A stretch of DNA of 50,959 bases. Source: Armatimonadota bacterium. Its GTDB lineage: Bacteria; Armatimonadota; UBA5829; DTJY01. Below the pieces are notes generated by a model. The model had not been told where the DNA came from. It searched no databases and saw only the letters and a program-made list of their open reading frames with translations. A program made the translations under genes and the position numbers. This document shows, one piece after another, positions 33,512 through 42,278 of the stretch. Numbering within the stretch: the stretch's first letter is position 1; the number at the start of each line of letters is the position of its first letter. Location of the stretch: positions 1-50,959 of the forward strand of contig JAGONM010000007.1 in the NCBI GenBank assembly GCA_017993055.1, read 5' to 3'.

Positions 33512-34996
33512 TCACGGCACGCCAACGAGCCTGGCCACCATCGGCATCCCGGCGAACGGGGCGAGCAGTGTCAGCAGGACCATAGTCGCGAGCACCCAGT
33601 TCATGGCTGCGGAGGCATGAAGCTCCGATTCGGCCTCTGCCTCGTGGGTGACAGCCACCACCGCCTCTTTCGATCTGCCGAAAAAGACCTGCTGGCCGAT
33701 CCAGAGGAACCATCCGAACGAGATCAGGCTTTCGATCAACACGAGCGTCAGGGCGATCGGGCCGAACGCTCCCGGCACCTGAAGAGCGCCCGCAAGGACA
33801 TACATCTTGCTCCAGAAACAGGCCAAGGGGGGTATGCCGGTCAGCGCGAATGCTCCGACGAAGAAAGCGAGAGTTGCGAGAGGCATCCTGGACGCGAGGC
33901 CGGAGAGCTTCGATATGCTCCGTGTCCCTGTCGCGTAGGCGACCGTACCGACGGTCAGAAACAGCGTCGTCTTGGCGAAGGCATGCATGAATATGTGGAG
34001 CACCGCGCCCCGATACGCTATCGAGGCCCCGAGGGCCCCGATGCCTAGCCCGAGCAGGATATATGCAAGCTGAGCGATCGTAGAGTAAGCGAGCAACCGC
34101 TTGAGATCGTCCTGGAAGAAGTACAGGTAGAGCGCCGCGAACATCGTGATGAGCGCGCCTATCGAGAGAACCAATCCCATGCCGGCCGGAAGGTCCCATC
34201 CCGCCGAAAGAAGCCTGGCGATCAGAAAGACCCCCGCCTTGACCATCGCGGCGGCATGCAGGTACGCGCTGATGGGCGTCGGAGCGGCCATCGCATCCGG
34301 CAGCCAGGTGTGAAAAGGTATCTGCGCGCTCTTCGACCATGCCGCGATCATGAACAACGCGAACGCCCCGGCACGCACCTGGGGCATCATCAGCCCGAGC
34401 GCGTCGAACCCCATCGAGCCGGTCGCACCGAAGACCCAGACGAGCCCGCCGATGAAGAACAATCCTCCAAAGGATGTGAATATGAGCGCCTTCAATCCCG
34501 CCTTCAGGCTCTCCTCGTTGTCATAGAACGAGATCAGCGCCCACGAACAGAGCGTAGTCATCTCCCAGAAGATCAGAAGCTGCAGGAGCGTCGGCGAAAC
34601 CGCGATCCCCGCCATCGAACCGATGAAGAGCATCAGCCAGAAGTAGTACCGCGCCTGGCCGCCGTGGACCGCGTGATCGCGGTTTCCGGGAGACAGGTAC
34701 CCACCGGAGTACACGACGATGGCTACGCCGATCACAGTGGACGCGACCAGCATGACCAGCGCTAGAGGATCGAGCTGATAGCCGAACAGGCCCTTCGATG
34801 CGCCTTCACCGAGCCAGGGCATAGCCCCGAACAGACGGGTCTCGACCGGCAACCGCCACGCCAGCACCACCGCCGAAACCGCGGCGACCAGCGAGAAGAC
34901 CGCAGCCGCGTATTTCGCCCCGCGGTCCCTGACGGCGATGCCGACCAGCGCTCCCAGAAATGGAACAGCCACCACAGCGATTGCCAAAGGTTGCAT
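33512..34996 (-). CDS. NuoL/HyfD-like antiporter-type membrane subunit
   Basis: Third antiporter-like subunit, 494 residues, about 14 spans. FWEMTTLCSWALISF carries the key Glu, and PFHTWLPDAMAAPTPISAYLHAAAM with a following Lys is closest to NuoL/MrpA. Its place between the small-subunit gene and HyfB, and the lack of another HyfD candidate, make it the HyfD equivalent by position. Three such subunits imply several ion channels per electron pair. Confidence 0.88.
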   Translation of the reverse strand: MQPLAIAVVAVPFLGALVGIAVRDRGAKYAAAVFSLVAAVSAVVLAWRLPVETRLFGAMPWLGEGASKGLFGYQLDPLALVMLVASTVIGVAIVVYSGGYLSPGNRDHAVHGGQARYYFWLMLFIGSMAGIAVSPTLLQLLIFWEMTTLCSWALISFYDNEESLKAGLKALIFTSFGGLFFIGGLVWVFGATGSMGFDALGLMMPQVRAGAFALFMIAAWSKSAQIPFHTWLPDAMAAPTPISAYLHAAAMVKAGVFLIARLLSAGWDLPAGMGLVLSIGALITMFAALYLYFFQDDLKRLLAYSTIAQLAYILLGLGIGALGASIAYRGAVLHIFMHAFAKTTLFLTVGTVAYATGTRSISKLSGLASRMPLATLAFFVGAFALTGIPPLACFWSKMYVLAGALQVPGAFGPIALTLVLIESLISFGWFLWIGQQVFFGRSKEAVVAVTHEAEAESELHASAAMNWVLATMVLLTLLAPFAGMPMVARLVGVP

Positions 34997-35059
34997 ATCC
35001 GCTTCTTCCTTCTCTCGGCCCGGAGTGCGGTTCGGACGAAGCCTCGTCCTTGCGAAACG

Positions 35060-35581
35060 TCAACCGCGCGTCATGACAGGCCGGTCCTGCCAGACCCTCA
35101 TGTGCTCCTCGAGATCGAAGCCCGGAGGCAGATGCGCCTCGTGACGCGGCTCGACCTTCTTGGGAACGAGGCCGAGGGCCAGCGCCGCGCCGTACACGAT
35201 GGCTTCCGGCCTCGGAGGGCACCCCGGGATGTACACGTTCACCGGGATAACCGTATCGACGCCGCCGAGGATGTTGTACGTGTCGAACCAGATGTTGCCT
35301 CCGACGGCGCACGCCCCGACGGCGATGACGACCTTGGGATCTGGGGTCGCCTCATAGAGCCGCCTGAGCGCGGGAGCGACCTGCCTGCTGACGCCACCAG
35401 CGACGACAAGAGCATCGGCGTGCCTCGGGCTTCCGATCAGCTTCATTCCGAAACGCTCGACATCGTAGTACGGCGTGAGCACGTCTATCACCTCGATGTC
35501 GCATCCGTTGCACGATCCGCAGTTCGTGTGAAAGAGCCAGAGCGACTTGGGAAACATCCTTTTGCAGAACCCGCCGATCAT
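35060..35581 (-). CDS. hyfI: [NiFe]-hydrogenase small subunit (HycG/HyfI/NuoB-like)
   Basis: Carries the proximal [4Fe-4S] cluster. Likely ligands are Cys21 and Cys24 (CGSCNGC), Cys91 (GACAVGG) and Cys121 (PGCPPRP). 173 residues, without signal peptide, as expected for group 4 enzymes, which face the cytoplasm. The ATG overlaps the ferredoxin-subunit stop (ATGA). Confidence 0.95.
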   Translation of the reverse strand: MIGGFCKRMFPKSLWLFHTNCGSCNGCDIEVIDVLTPYYDVERFGMKLIGSPRHADALVVAGGVSRQVAPALRRLYEATPDPKVVIAVGACAVGGNIWFDTYNILGGVDTVIPVNVYIPGCPPRPEAIVYGAALALGLVPKKVEPRHEAHLPPGFDLEEHMRVWQDRPVMTRG

Positions 35582-36108
35582 GAGCCGTCCTCCTCACCCC
35601 GCACGAGCGGCCCGGCCGGAATGAAGTCAAGCGGCGGCTTGAGCGGGAACGTGCCACGCTCGTTTTCCGCGCCCGGCCCGCGTCCGCGCCACCGCTTGCT
35701 GTGGAACTTGTCTATCGCATTGTCAATCTCGAAACACCTGCCGCACCGCTGACAACTCGACATCCACAGAGTCATCTCGGACTCGAGGTCCGACTTGTCG
35801 GGCGTCGCGGTCTCGAACTGCTGGGTCGGCCAGATGGCCTGCTCCGGGCAGACCTCATAGCACCTCGCGCACTGGATGCACCTGTCGAGATGGAACGCGA
35901 GTCTGGAGACCTCGCCGATGTCCTCGATGACGATGCACCTCGGAGGGCAGACATTCGCACAGCCGCCACATCCGATGCACTTGCGGGCATCGAACTCGAT
36001 CTTGCCACGAAACTTCGGCGGGGCGGCAGCCGGCTCGAACGGATACTTGAGAGTCACGCGGCCCGCGCCGAAACATATCACTGCTTCCTTGAGCTTCGCT
36101 TTGAACAT
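35578..36108 (-). CDS. hyfH: Ferredoxin-like subunit (HycF/HyfH/NuoI-like) with extra CxxCxxC
   Basis: Two [4Fe-4S] binding motifs: Cys44/47/50/54 (CIGCGGCANVCP) and Cys77/80/83/87 (CIQCARCYEVCP). It would pass electrons between the catalytic core and the HydBG/Fdh-like arm. The C-terminal tail has a further CQRCGRC (Cys119/122/125), with no fourth ligand next to it. 176 residues. It starts 15 bases after the large-subunit gene. Confidence 0.93.
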   Translation of the reverse strand: MFKAKLKEAVICFGAGRVTLKYPFEPAAAPPKFRGKIEFDARKCIGCGGCANVCPPRCIVIEDIGEVSRLAFHLDRCIQCARCYEVCPEQAIWPTQQFETATPDKSDLESEMTLWMSSCQRCGRCFEIDNAIDKFHSKRWRGRGPGAENERGTFPLKPPLDFIPAGPLVRGEEDGS

Positions 36109-36123
36109 ATGAGCCTACTTCCT

Positions 36124-37797
36124 TCAGGGCCCACCGCGCCTAGACATCTCCTCGAGCTCTTCCCTGGAGTAGATCCTGATGCCGCCGGTGTTCACGTCGA
36201 GCGCCTCCACCCTCTCGGTGCAGGAGAAGCACGGATCGTAGCTGCCGATGCCGATCGGAACGTCGGCGAGCTGCTCGCCCTTGATCATGCAACCGACCGC
36301 CTGCAGGTTCTGGAACGTCGGCGCCCTGACGCGCCAGCGATACGGGCGGTTCTCGTCACCCGTGAGGACGTAATGGTGAGCCTCGCCCCGACCGGCTTCG
36401 ACTGAGCAGAGGCCTACCTTGCCATAAGGCGGGCTAAGGTCAATCTCGGCCATGAGAGGTCCGGCGGGCATGTCGTCGAGCGCCTTCCGCACAAGCCGGA
36501 TGGACTCAAATATTTCGAAAACTCTCACGAGAGTGCGCGCCCAGATATCGCACCCGTCCTGCACCTGAATCTGAACGCCGAGTTCGGCGTAGGCGGCGTA
36601 CGGGTGGTCCAGGCGCGCATCAATAGGTATGTTAGAGCCACGCGCAACCGGTCCGACTACGGCAAGACTGCGGGCCTCCTCCTCGGTGAGGATTCCAACA
36701 CCCTTCAATCTAGCCAGTATCGTGGTGTCAATGACTACGGCATCCACAACGGCCTTGAACTCCTGCTCCACCTTGTCGAGCACGCGCCTGGCATCGTCCG
36801 CCGCATCGGCGTCAATGTCGAATCGCACCCCGCCGACGAGATTCGACGAGTAGTGCTTGCGATTGCCGGTGACGCGCTCCATGAGCCACATGACCGGCTC
36901 TCGGATGCGCCAGGCCTGCATCAGTATGGTGTCGAACCCGATGATGTGTCCGGCAAGCCCGACCCAGAGCAGGTGGCTGTGCAGCCGTTCGAGTTCGAGG
37001 AGTATCGAGCGGATATACTTGGCCCTCATCGGCACGTCAATGCCGGCGGCGTCCTCGACGGCCTGGCAGTAGGCACACGAGTGAACCTGCCCGCATATCC
37101 CGCATATCTGCTGGGCGACAAACGGCACCTGGTTGTAGTTCAACTCGCTGTCGCCAAGCTTCTCGACGGCGCGGTGGTTGTAGAACCCTCGGTAGTCCGA
37201 ACCGATGACCCGCTCGCCGTCGAGGAAGAGCCGGAAGTAAGCGGGCTCCTCCAGCGTCGGGTAGAATGGGCCGAGAGGAACGACGGTCGTCCCTTCTGGG
37301 GCCTCCTTTCTGGGGGGAGCGTTCCCAGGCTCTGACGGGAAGCGGTCGTTGTAGCCGAACTCCCGCCGCAGTGGATGGATGCCTTCGGGGAAGTCGTCCG
37401 GAAGGATGAGCCTGCGCGGGTCCGGGTGGTTCTCGGGCACGATCCCGAGCATGTCATACGCCTCCCGCTCTGACCAGTCGGCCGCCGGCACCTGCGGCGT
37501 GATGGAAGGAACCTTGAGGTCGTTCTCAGGTATCTCGGACTGCAGGATCAGGAACGTCTTGTCCTTGTCGAAGGAGAGGATGTACGAAACCCTGAAGGCG
37601 CCGCCCCGCGGGCGCATATCGGTGCCGACGCTGATCACGAACCGCGCTCCGAGCTGGTTCACCGCCCGCCTGACCACTATCGGCAGTTCGTCCCGGGGGA
37701 TGGTCAGCACGTACTGATCCTTGACATGCTCATCTACATCCTGCATGACATCAGGAAAATGCGTGGCCAAATCCATCAGAAAACCGTGGCGTTCCAT
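36124..37797 (-). CDS. hyfG: Group 4 [NiFe]-hydrogenase large subunit with N-terminal NuoC domain
   Basis: A 557-residue catalytic subunit of the HycE/HyfG type. The N-terminal NuoC-like domain shows SEREAYDMLGI (about 109-119). The L1 motif ICGICGQVH (Cys232, Cys235, His239) and L2 motif DPCFSCTER (Cys523, Cys526) supply the nickel-iron ligands. About 28 residues follow the Arg of CTER, a removable tail as in HycE. ATG at 37797 overlaps the protease stop as TAATG; an in-frame TTG 15 bases upstream is less likely. Confidence 0.95.
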   Translation of the reverse strand: MERHGFLMDLATHFPDVMQDVDEHVKDQYVLTIPRDELPIVVRRAVNQLGARFVISVGTDMRPRGGAFRVSYILSFDKDKTFLILQSEIPENDLKVPSITPQVPAADWSEREAYDMLGIVPENHPDPRRLILPDDFPEGIHPLRREFGYNDRFPSEPGNAPPRKEAPEGTTVVPLGPFYPTLEEPAYFRLFLDGERVIGSDYRGFYNHRAVEKLGDSELNYNQVPFVAQQICGICGQVHSCAYCQAVEDAAGIDVPMRAKYIRSILLELERLHSHLLWVGLAGHIIGFDTILMQAWRIREPVMWLMERVTGNRKHYSSNLVGGVRFDIDADAADDARRVLDKVEQEFKAVVDAVVIDTTILARLKGVGILTEEEARSLAVVGPVARGSNIPIDARLDHPYAAYAELGVQIQVQDGCDIWARTLVRVFEIFESIRLVRKALDDMPAGPLMAEIDLSPPYGKVGLCSVEAGRGEAHHYVLTGDENRPYRWRVRAPTFQNLQAVGCMIKGEQLADVPIGIGSYDPCFSCTERVEALDVNTGGIRIYSREELEEMSRRGGP

Positions 37798-38348
37798 TAG
37801 CTTGCTCTCCAATCAGGAGATGAAGTGCCGTACCCGGGCCGGGGGAGAATCTCGACCCCTGCCTCACCGCGACTTGCTCGAACACCTGCATTCAGACACG
37901 AGACCAGGATGCCCGCAAGGTTGCCCGCCGAGTGCTCCACCTCCGCGCACATTGAAGCGCCTTCGCGCACGTCATGCGGCTGGACCGCCAGCAGACAGCA
38001 CTCGCAGCCGAGTTCGTTCTCCAGATACTCCATCGTCAGCTTCAGCGGCGCACGGTGCGTGTCGAACCCTGTCGCTCGCAGGTCCGAGGGCAGAAGCAGA
38101 GCCGCCTCTCCCGGCTCTCCGCCGACATCGGCCGCATCTATGAAGAGCACGCTGTCCGGCTTGGATTCCCGCACCCTCCAGGTTTCGATCTCGGGCGACG
38201 GGCCGCCGTCAATCACATCCTCGACACCCGCCTCGGCAAGCAACCGGGCCATCATCGGACCGACGCCGTCATCACCCCGCCTGGAATCTCCGACTCCCAC
38301 GACGACGACTCGCCCCTTCATCATCCTCCGCAGATCGTCTCTCAGCAT
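37797..38348 (-). CDS. hycI: Hydrogenase maturation endopeptidase (HycI-like)
   Basis: Removes the C-terminal tail of the large subunit after nickel insertion. The family motif GVGDSRRGDDGVG (about residues 18-30) and the nickel-sensing acidic DAADVGG region are present. 183 residues. It starts five bases after the HydG-like stop and overlaps the large-subunit gene, so it is probably dedicated to that enzyme. Confidence 0.9.
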   Translation of the reverse strand: MLRDDLRRMMKGRVVVVGVGDSRRGDDGVGPMMARLLAEAGVEDVIDGGPSPEIETWRVRESKPDSVLFIDAADVGGEPGEAALLLPSDLRATGFDTHRAPLKLTMEYLENELGCECCLLAVQPHDVREGASMCAEVEHSAGNLAGILVSCLNAGVRASRGEAGVEILPRPGYGTSSPDWRAS

Positions 38349-38352
38349 CGGC

Positions 38353-39237
38353 TCAGATCCCCAGTTCCGGCAGGGCGCGCATCTGCCTGTAGGTGAATAC
38401 CGGCCCCTCAGTGCAGAGATAAACGTGATTCACGCAACAATGGCCGCACTTGCCGACCCCGCACTTCATGTACCGCTCCAAGCTGGTCACTACCCGGTCC
38501 TCGGAGAAGCCCTTCTTGAGAAGCCCGAGGGTCACGAACTTGATCATTATCGGCGGACCGCATGTCAGGGCGACGGCGTTCGGGGCATCGAGCTCGAGTT
38601 GGTCGAAGAGGGTGGTCACCACCCCGACATGGCCCGTCCAGTGCTCGTCGGCGATGTCAACCGTCTCCATCAGATGCAGGTCATCTCTTTGAGCCCACGC
38701 CTCCAAGTCGTACTTGAAGTCGCGGTCGGCGGGAGTGCGCGCTCCGTAGAGCAGCCACACGTCGCCATACTCACTGCGGTCGGCCAGGATTTTCAGTATC
38801 GCAGGCCTAAGCGGGGCGAGGCCGCAGCCGCCGCTGACGATCAGGACGTCTCTGCCCTTCATCTCCTCGAGCGGCCAGCAGTTGCCGAGCGGTCCTCGGA
38901 TGCCGACCTTGTCGTCCTCGCGAAGTGAGTGCATCGCACGGGTGACAGCACCGCGCTCCACGACCGTCAGCTCGAAGAACTCCTTCTCAAGCGGGCTCGA
39001 GGCGAACCCGATCGGGGCCTCGCCCGCGCCGAATACAGTGACCTGGACGAACTGTCCCGGCTCCCACGAGAACGACTTCGCGTACTGCGGATCCTCGAAA
39101 GCGAGCCTGAAGGTCTTTGTGTCTGGGGTCTCGTCCAGGATGGACTTCACTACGGCGACCATCGGGATGTACAGGTCGCCGCTCGGATTGTCGGTCACAC
39201 CCCACATGTTCCTCGGCTTAGCTGCGGTGAGTTCCAC
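38353..39237 (-). CDS. hydG: HydG-like FAD/NAD(P)-binding diaphorase subunit
   Basis: Resembles the gamma subunit of sulfhydrogenases and PyrK-type reductases. The FAD-binding segment (QFVQVTVFGAGEAPIGFASSP, split) lies near residues 60-85, the nucleotide motif VSGGCGLAPLRPAI near 140, and a [2Fe-2S] site at Cys259, 264, 267 and 275. It would exchange electrons with NAD(P)H. 294 residues from a GTG start that follows GAGGTG. Located directly after the HydB-like gene. Confidence 0.88.
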   Translation of the reverse strand: MELTAAKPRNMWGVTDNPSGDLYIPMVAVVKSILDETPDTKTFRLAFEDPQYAKSFSWEPGQFVQVTVFGAGEAPIGFASSPLEKEFFELTVVERGAVTRAMHSLREDDKVGIRGPLGNCWPLEEMKGRDVLIVSGGCGLAPLRPAILKILADRSEYGDVWLLYGARTPADRDFKYDLEAWAQRDDLHLMETVDIADEHWTGHVGVVTTLFDQLELDAPNAVALTCGPPIMIKFVTLGLLKKGFSEDRVVTSLERYMKCGVGKCGHCCVNHVYLCTEGPVFTYRQMRALPELGI

Positions 39238-39240
39238 TTA

Positions 39241-40323
39241 CTACACCTCGACTTTCCCACTGCTCGGTAATAGATGCTCGTGCATCGCGCGCCTGATGCG
39301 CTTGACGACCTCCGGCAGACCAAGGTTCGTCAGGCAAGAGGTGATGCACCTGCCGCATCCGACGCATCCGTGCCGGCCATCCCGGGATATGTATTGATAG
39401 CTGGCCTTGTGGTAGAACCGACGCTGAACGCGGCTGCCGAACGTCGCCCGCGGGTTGTGCCCGCTCGCCTCGCGGGTGAACCCGGAATACTGGCAGGAGT
39501 CCCAGGATCTGCACCTTGCATACCAGCCGTCTTCGTGCCGCACATCGTCCACCGTGTAGCAGGTGCACACGGGGCAGAGGTTCGTGCAGGCGCCACACTT
39601 GTAGCACGTCGAACCGAGGTAGTCCCAGATCTCGGACGGCACTTCGTCCGCAGATATGTAGTTGACCGCCTTAGCGATGTAGGCGGTCGTATTGAAAAGA
39701 CTGTCCGCCTGGAGCAGGAGCCTCGCCCGCTCGTCCAGATCGCGCGATTCGGCCTTGCCCAGCATATAGGCACCCGGTGCGGTGGCCTGCTCTCCCTTGT
39801 CGGATCCGATCTCATACAAAAAGCGGTCGCCGAGATCCGTGAGTTGCACGTCGAAGCCGGATTCAAGAGTAGGGCCCGCGTCGCAGCAGATGCAGAAACA
39901 CTCCTCGCGGGGAGGTGTATTGCAGGCGAGGCTGAAGAGCGTCGTGTTGTCCAGCCGCTTCCTGTAGCACGGATCAACGATCTCGCCGCCGAAGAACTTC
40001 TCCTGGAACCGGACCGCCGAGACATCGCAGGAACGAATACCGACGATCGCCTGTTTGGGAGGCTCCCCGGCAGGCTCGATCTCAACCCGCGTCCCATTCC
40101 GGTAGCGAAACATGTCCTCGAACGGGGGAAGCAGGAATCGTTTCGGGGGCAGGATGTCGTGCCCGTAGTCCCAGACGATGTCCTTGGGCGAATCCAGAAC
40201 GTCGAACATCGAGTCACCGCCGAAGAGATGCCTCGGCGCGATGAGCCTCATTTCTTTGGCGACCGCGGCGAAGAATATCACGGCATCGGACTTCTTGAGG
40301 ATCGAAGGTTCTCTTTCGCTCAT
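39241..40323 (-). CDS. hydB: HydB-like iron-sulfur subunit
   Basis: Resembles the beta subunit of sulfhydrogenases and anaerobic sulfite reductase A. Two [4Fe-4S] sites are at Cys240/243/246/250 and Cys320/323/326/330; other cysteines include a CFCICC stretch at 142-147. It normally bridges the HydG flavin to the hydrogenase. 360 residues. The ATG overlaps the Fdh-like stop (ATGA), so both are made together. Confidence 0.88.
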   Translation of the reverse strand: MSEREPSILKKSDAVIFFAAVAKEMRLIAPRHLFGGDSMFDVLDSPKDIVWDYGHDILPPKRFLLPPFEDMFRYRNGTRVEIEPAGEPPKQAIVGIRSCDVSAVRFQEKFFGGEIVDPCYRKRLDNTTLFSLACNTPPREECFCICCDAGPTLESGFDVQLTDLGDRFLYEIGSDKGEQATAPGAYMLGKAESRDLDERARLLLQADSLFNTTAYIAKAVNYISADEVPSEIWDYLGSTCYKCGACTNLCPVCTCYTVDDVRHEDGWYARCRSWDSCQYSGFTREASGHNPRATFGSRVQRRFYHKASYQYISRDGRHGCVGCGRCITSCLTNLGLPEVVKRIRRAMHEHLLPSSGKVEV

Positions 40324-42278
40324 TTGACCGCCTCAACCTTGACCGGCCGCGCCTTGAATGCAGGCACGCCGGAGATGGGATCGCCTTCGTAACCGGCGAA
40401 CGCATTTGGGGAGTCGCCGCCGAAGAAGTGCGGCACGTGGACGTGACCCGCCGGCACCGAATTACTGATAACGAGCGTGCGCACCAGCGACGCCGAATCC
40501 GTCGAGACCCTCACCGGCGCACCAGGCCTGAGCCCAAGTTTCTCGGCATCGGCTTCGCACAGTTCGACGTAGGACTCCGGGTACTCGCGGGCGAGCACCG
40601 AAGAGTGAGCGGACATCGTACCCGTCCGGTGGTGGTAGTTGACCCGACTTGCGATCAGCACAAACTCACGATCCTGCATCTGGCCAGAAGTCGGTTCGGC
40701 GTCTGGGACCGGGATCAACTTGGGCGACGCGGCGTTGAGAGGCCACGGCTCGCCCCAGCCTTGCTCCAGCATCTCATAGTTCACGCCCCCATAGCAGTCC
40801 ACGTTCTTCGCGATCTCCGCCATGACCTTGCCCGAACTGCTCTCCAGATTACCTCCAAGCGCCGAGGCGAGACTGGAGAGAATCTCCAGATCCGGTCTGG
40901 ACTCCCCGAGCGGTTCGATAACCTTGCGGACTCTCTGAACGCGCCGCTCGATGTTGGTAAATGTGCCGTCCTTCTCAAGGAAGGAGCACGCAGGGAATAC
41001 GACGTCCGCCAGCCGCGCGGTCTCCGTCAGATACGGATCGCAGACAGCGAGGAACTCGACCTTGTCAAGGGCAGCCAGAGTGCGTTCGGTGTCAGGGGCG
41101 GAGAGCGCAAGGTTCTCGCCGAACACCAGCAGCGCCTTGAGGTCGCCCGTCTCACAGGCACGGATCATATCTACTGAGGACATCCCCGGCGACTCCGGGA
41201 GCCGACAAGCCCACGCGGATTCCCATTTCTCCCTCACCTCCGCATCGCCGATATCGCCGTATCCTGGGAGCAGTTCGCGCGCCAGACCCATATCGGACGC
41301 ACCCTGCGCGTTGTTCTGAGCTCTTAGCGGCAGGACGTACCCACCCAGCAGAAGAGCCACGTCGGCGAGCGCGCCGACAGTCGGCGTGGACCGGGCCTGC
41401 TGAAGCACCCCGAGGCCGAACATGACTACGGATGGAGGAGCCGAGGCCAGGATGTCCGCGGTTCGCCTGACATCGTCACCGGACAGCCCACACGTACCGG
41501 CGGCCGCATCAACCGACAGGCCGTTCAGCGACACCCTGAGCTCCTCGAAACCCGGCATCCGGGGCGCGTCCTCGACGTACAACGAGCAGTCTATAATGGT
41601 CTTGAGCAGCGCTCGAATCCACACGAGGTCAGTCCCGGCGCGCGGACGGATGAACTGCTCGGCGTACGGTTCGAGGCGCGTCGTTCGCGAATCCACGACG
41701 ACTACCCGGCACCCTCCCGCGGCGGCGGTCTCGATGCGCGAGCCGACGTGGGCAACCTGCTCCGTGACATTGGCTCCGACGATGAGCATCGAGCCGGCGT
41801 GCGCCACGGCGTCGAGTCCGACCTGGGCGGCGGGGATTCCAAGGGCCGGGGCCAGCCCGGAGATGATCGAGGCATCGTACAGCCGAGACGAGCCGTCGAT
41901 GTTGGAGGTACCGAGGATGCTCCTCGCGAACTTGACGAGGGAGTAGCATTCCTCATTGGTGGTCTTCGCGGAGCCGATGACGCCGACGCTCTGAGGACCG
42001 CTGTCCGAGGAGATGCGTTTGAGGGCGGACGCCGTGAAAGAAACGGCCTCATCCCATGAGACGGGCTGCAACGAATCGCCGGTTCGCTTGAGGGGCAGGC
42101 GCAATCTACTCGTGCCGAGAACGGCAGGGATACCGTTCCACCCCTTCACGCAGAGTCTGCCATTCGCAACCGGGTGGTTGCCGCTGGGACAGAGGGTTGC
42201 TACGCGACCGTTACTCTGCTCTACATAGACCCCACATCCGCAACTGCAGAACCCGCAGGTCGTGAGAACTACACTCAT
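40320..42278 (-). CDS. Formate-dehydrogenase-like molybdopterin oxidoreductase lacking the catalytic Sec/Cys
   Basis: A 652-residue member of the bis-MGD molybdopterin family closest to FdhF/FdhA. One [4Fe-4S] cluster is coordinated by Cys8, Cys11, Cys15 and Cys43, with Lys45 (LCVKG) for electron transfer. QNNAQGASDMG with Arg319 is retained. The canonical NxDxCARxCH motif reads NIDGSSRLYD (126-135): the molybdenum ligand is Tyr134 (codon TAC) and the catalytic His is Asp135. It may act on another substrate, or serve as an electron-transfer or structural part like NuoG. It follows GGGAGGG and begins the operon. Confidence 0.85.
   Translation of the reverse strand: MSVVLTTCGFCSCGCGVYVEQSNGRVATLCPSGNHPVANGRLCVKGWNGIPAVLGTSRLRLPLKRTGDSLQPVSWDEAVSFTASALKRISSDSGPQSVGVIGSAKTTNEECYSLVKFARSILGTSNIDGSSRLYDASIISGLAPALGIPAAQVGLDAVAHAGSMLIVGANVTEQVAHVGSRIETAAAGGCRVVVVDSRTTRLEPYAEQFIRPRAGTDLVWIRALLKTIIDCSLYVEDAPRMPGFEELRVSLNGLSVDAAAGTCGLSGDDVRRTADILASAPPSVVMFGLGVLQQARSTPTVGALADVALLLGGYVLPLRAQNNAQGASDMGLARELLPGYGDIGDAEVREKWESAWACRLPESPGMSSVDMIRACETGDLKALLVFGENLALSAPDTERTLAALDKVEFLAVCDPYLTETARLADVVFPACSFLEKDGTFTNIERRVQRVRKVIEPLGESRPDLEILSSLASALGGNLESSSGKVMAEIAKNVDCYGGVNYEMLEQGWGEPWPLNAASPKLIPVPDAEPTSGQMQDREFVLIASRVNYHHRTGTMSAHSSVLAREYPESYVELCEADAEKLGLRPGAPVRVSTDSASLVRTLVISNSVPAGHVHVPHFFGGDSPNAFAGYEGDPISGVPAFKARPVKVEAVK

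Noticed and set aside
41871-41904. Selenocysteine at the Fdh-like active site
   Set aside because: The codon at the ligand position is TAC (Tyr) and there is no in-frame TGA nearby; no SECIS-like hairpin is needed.
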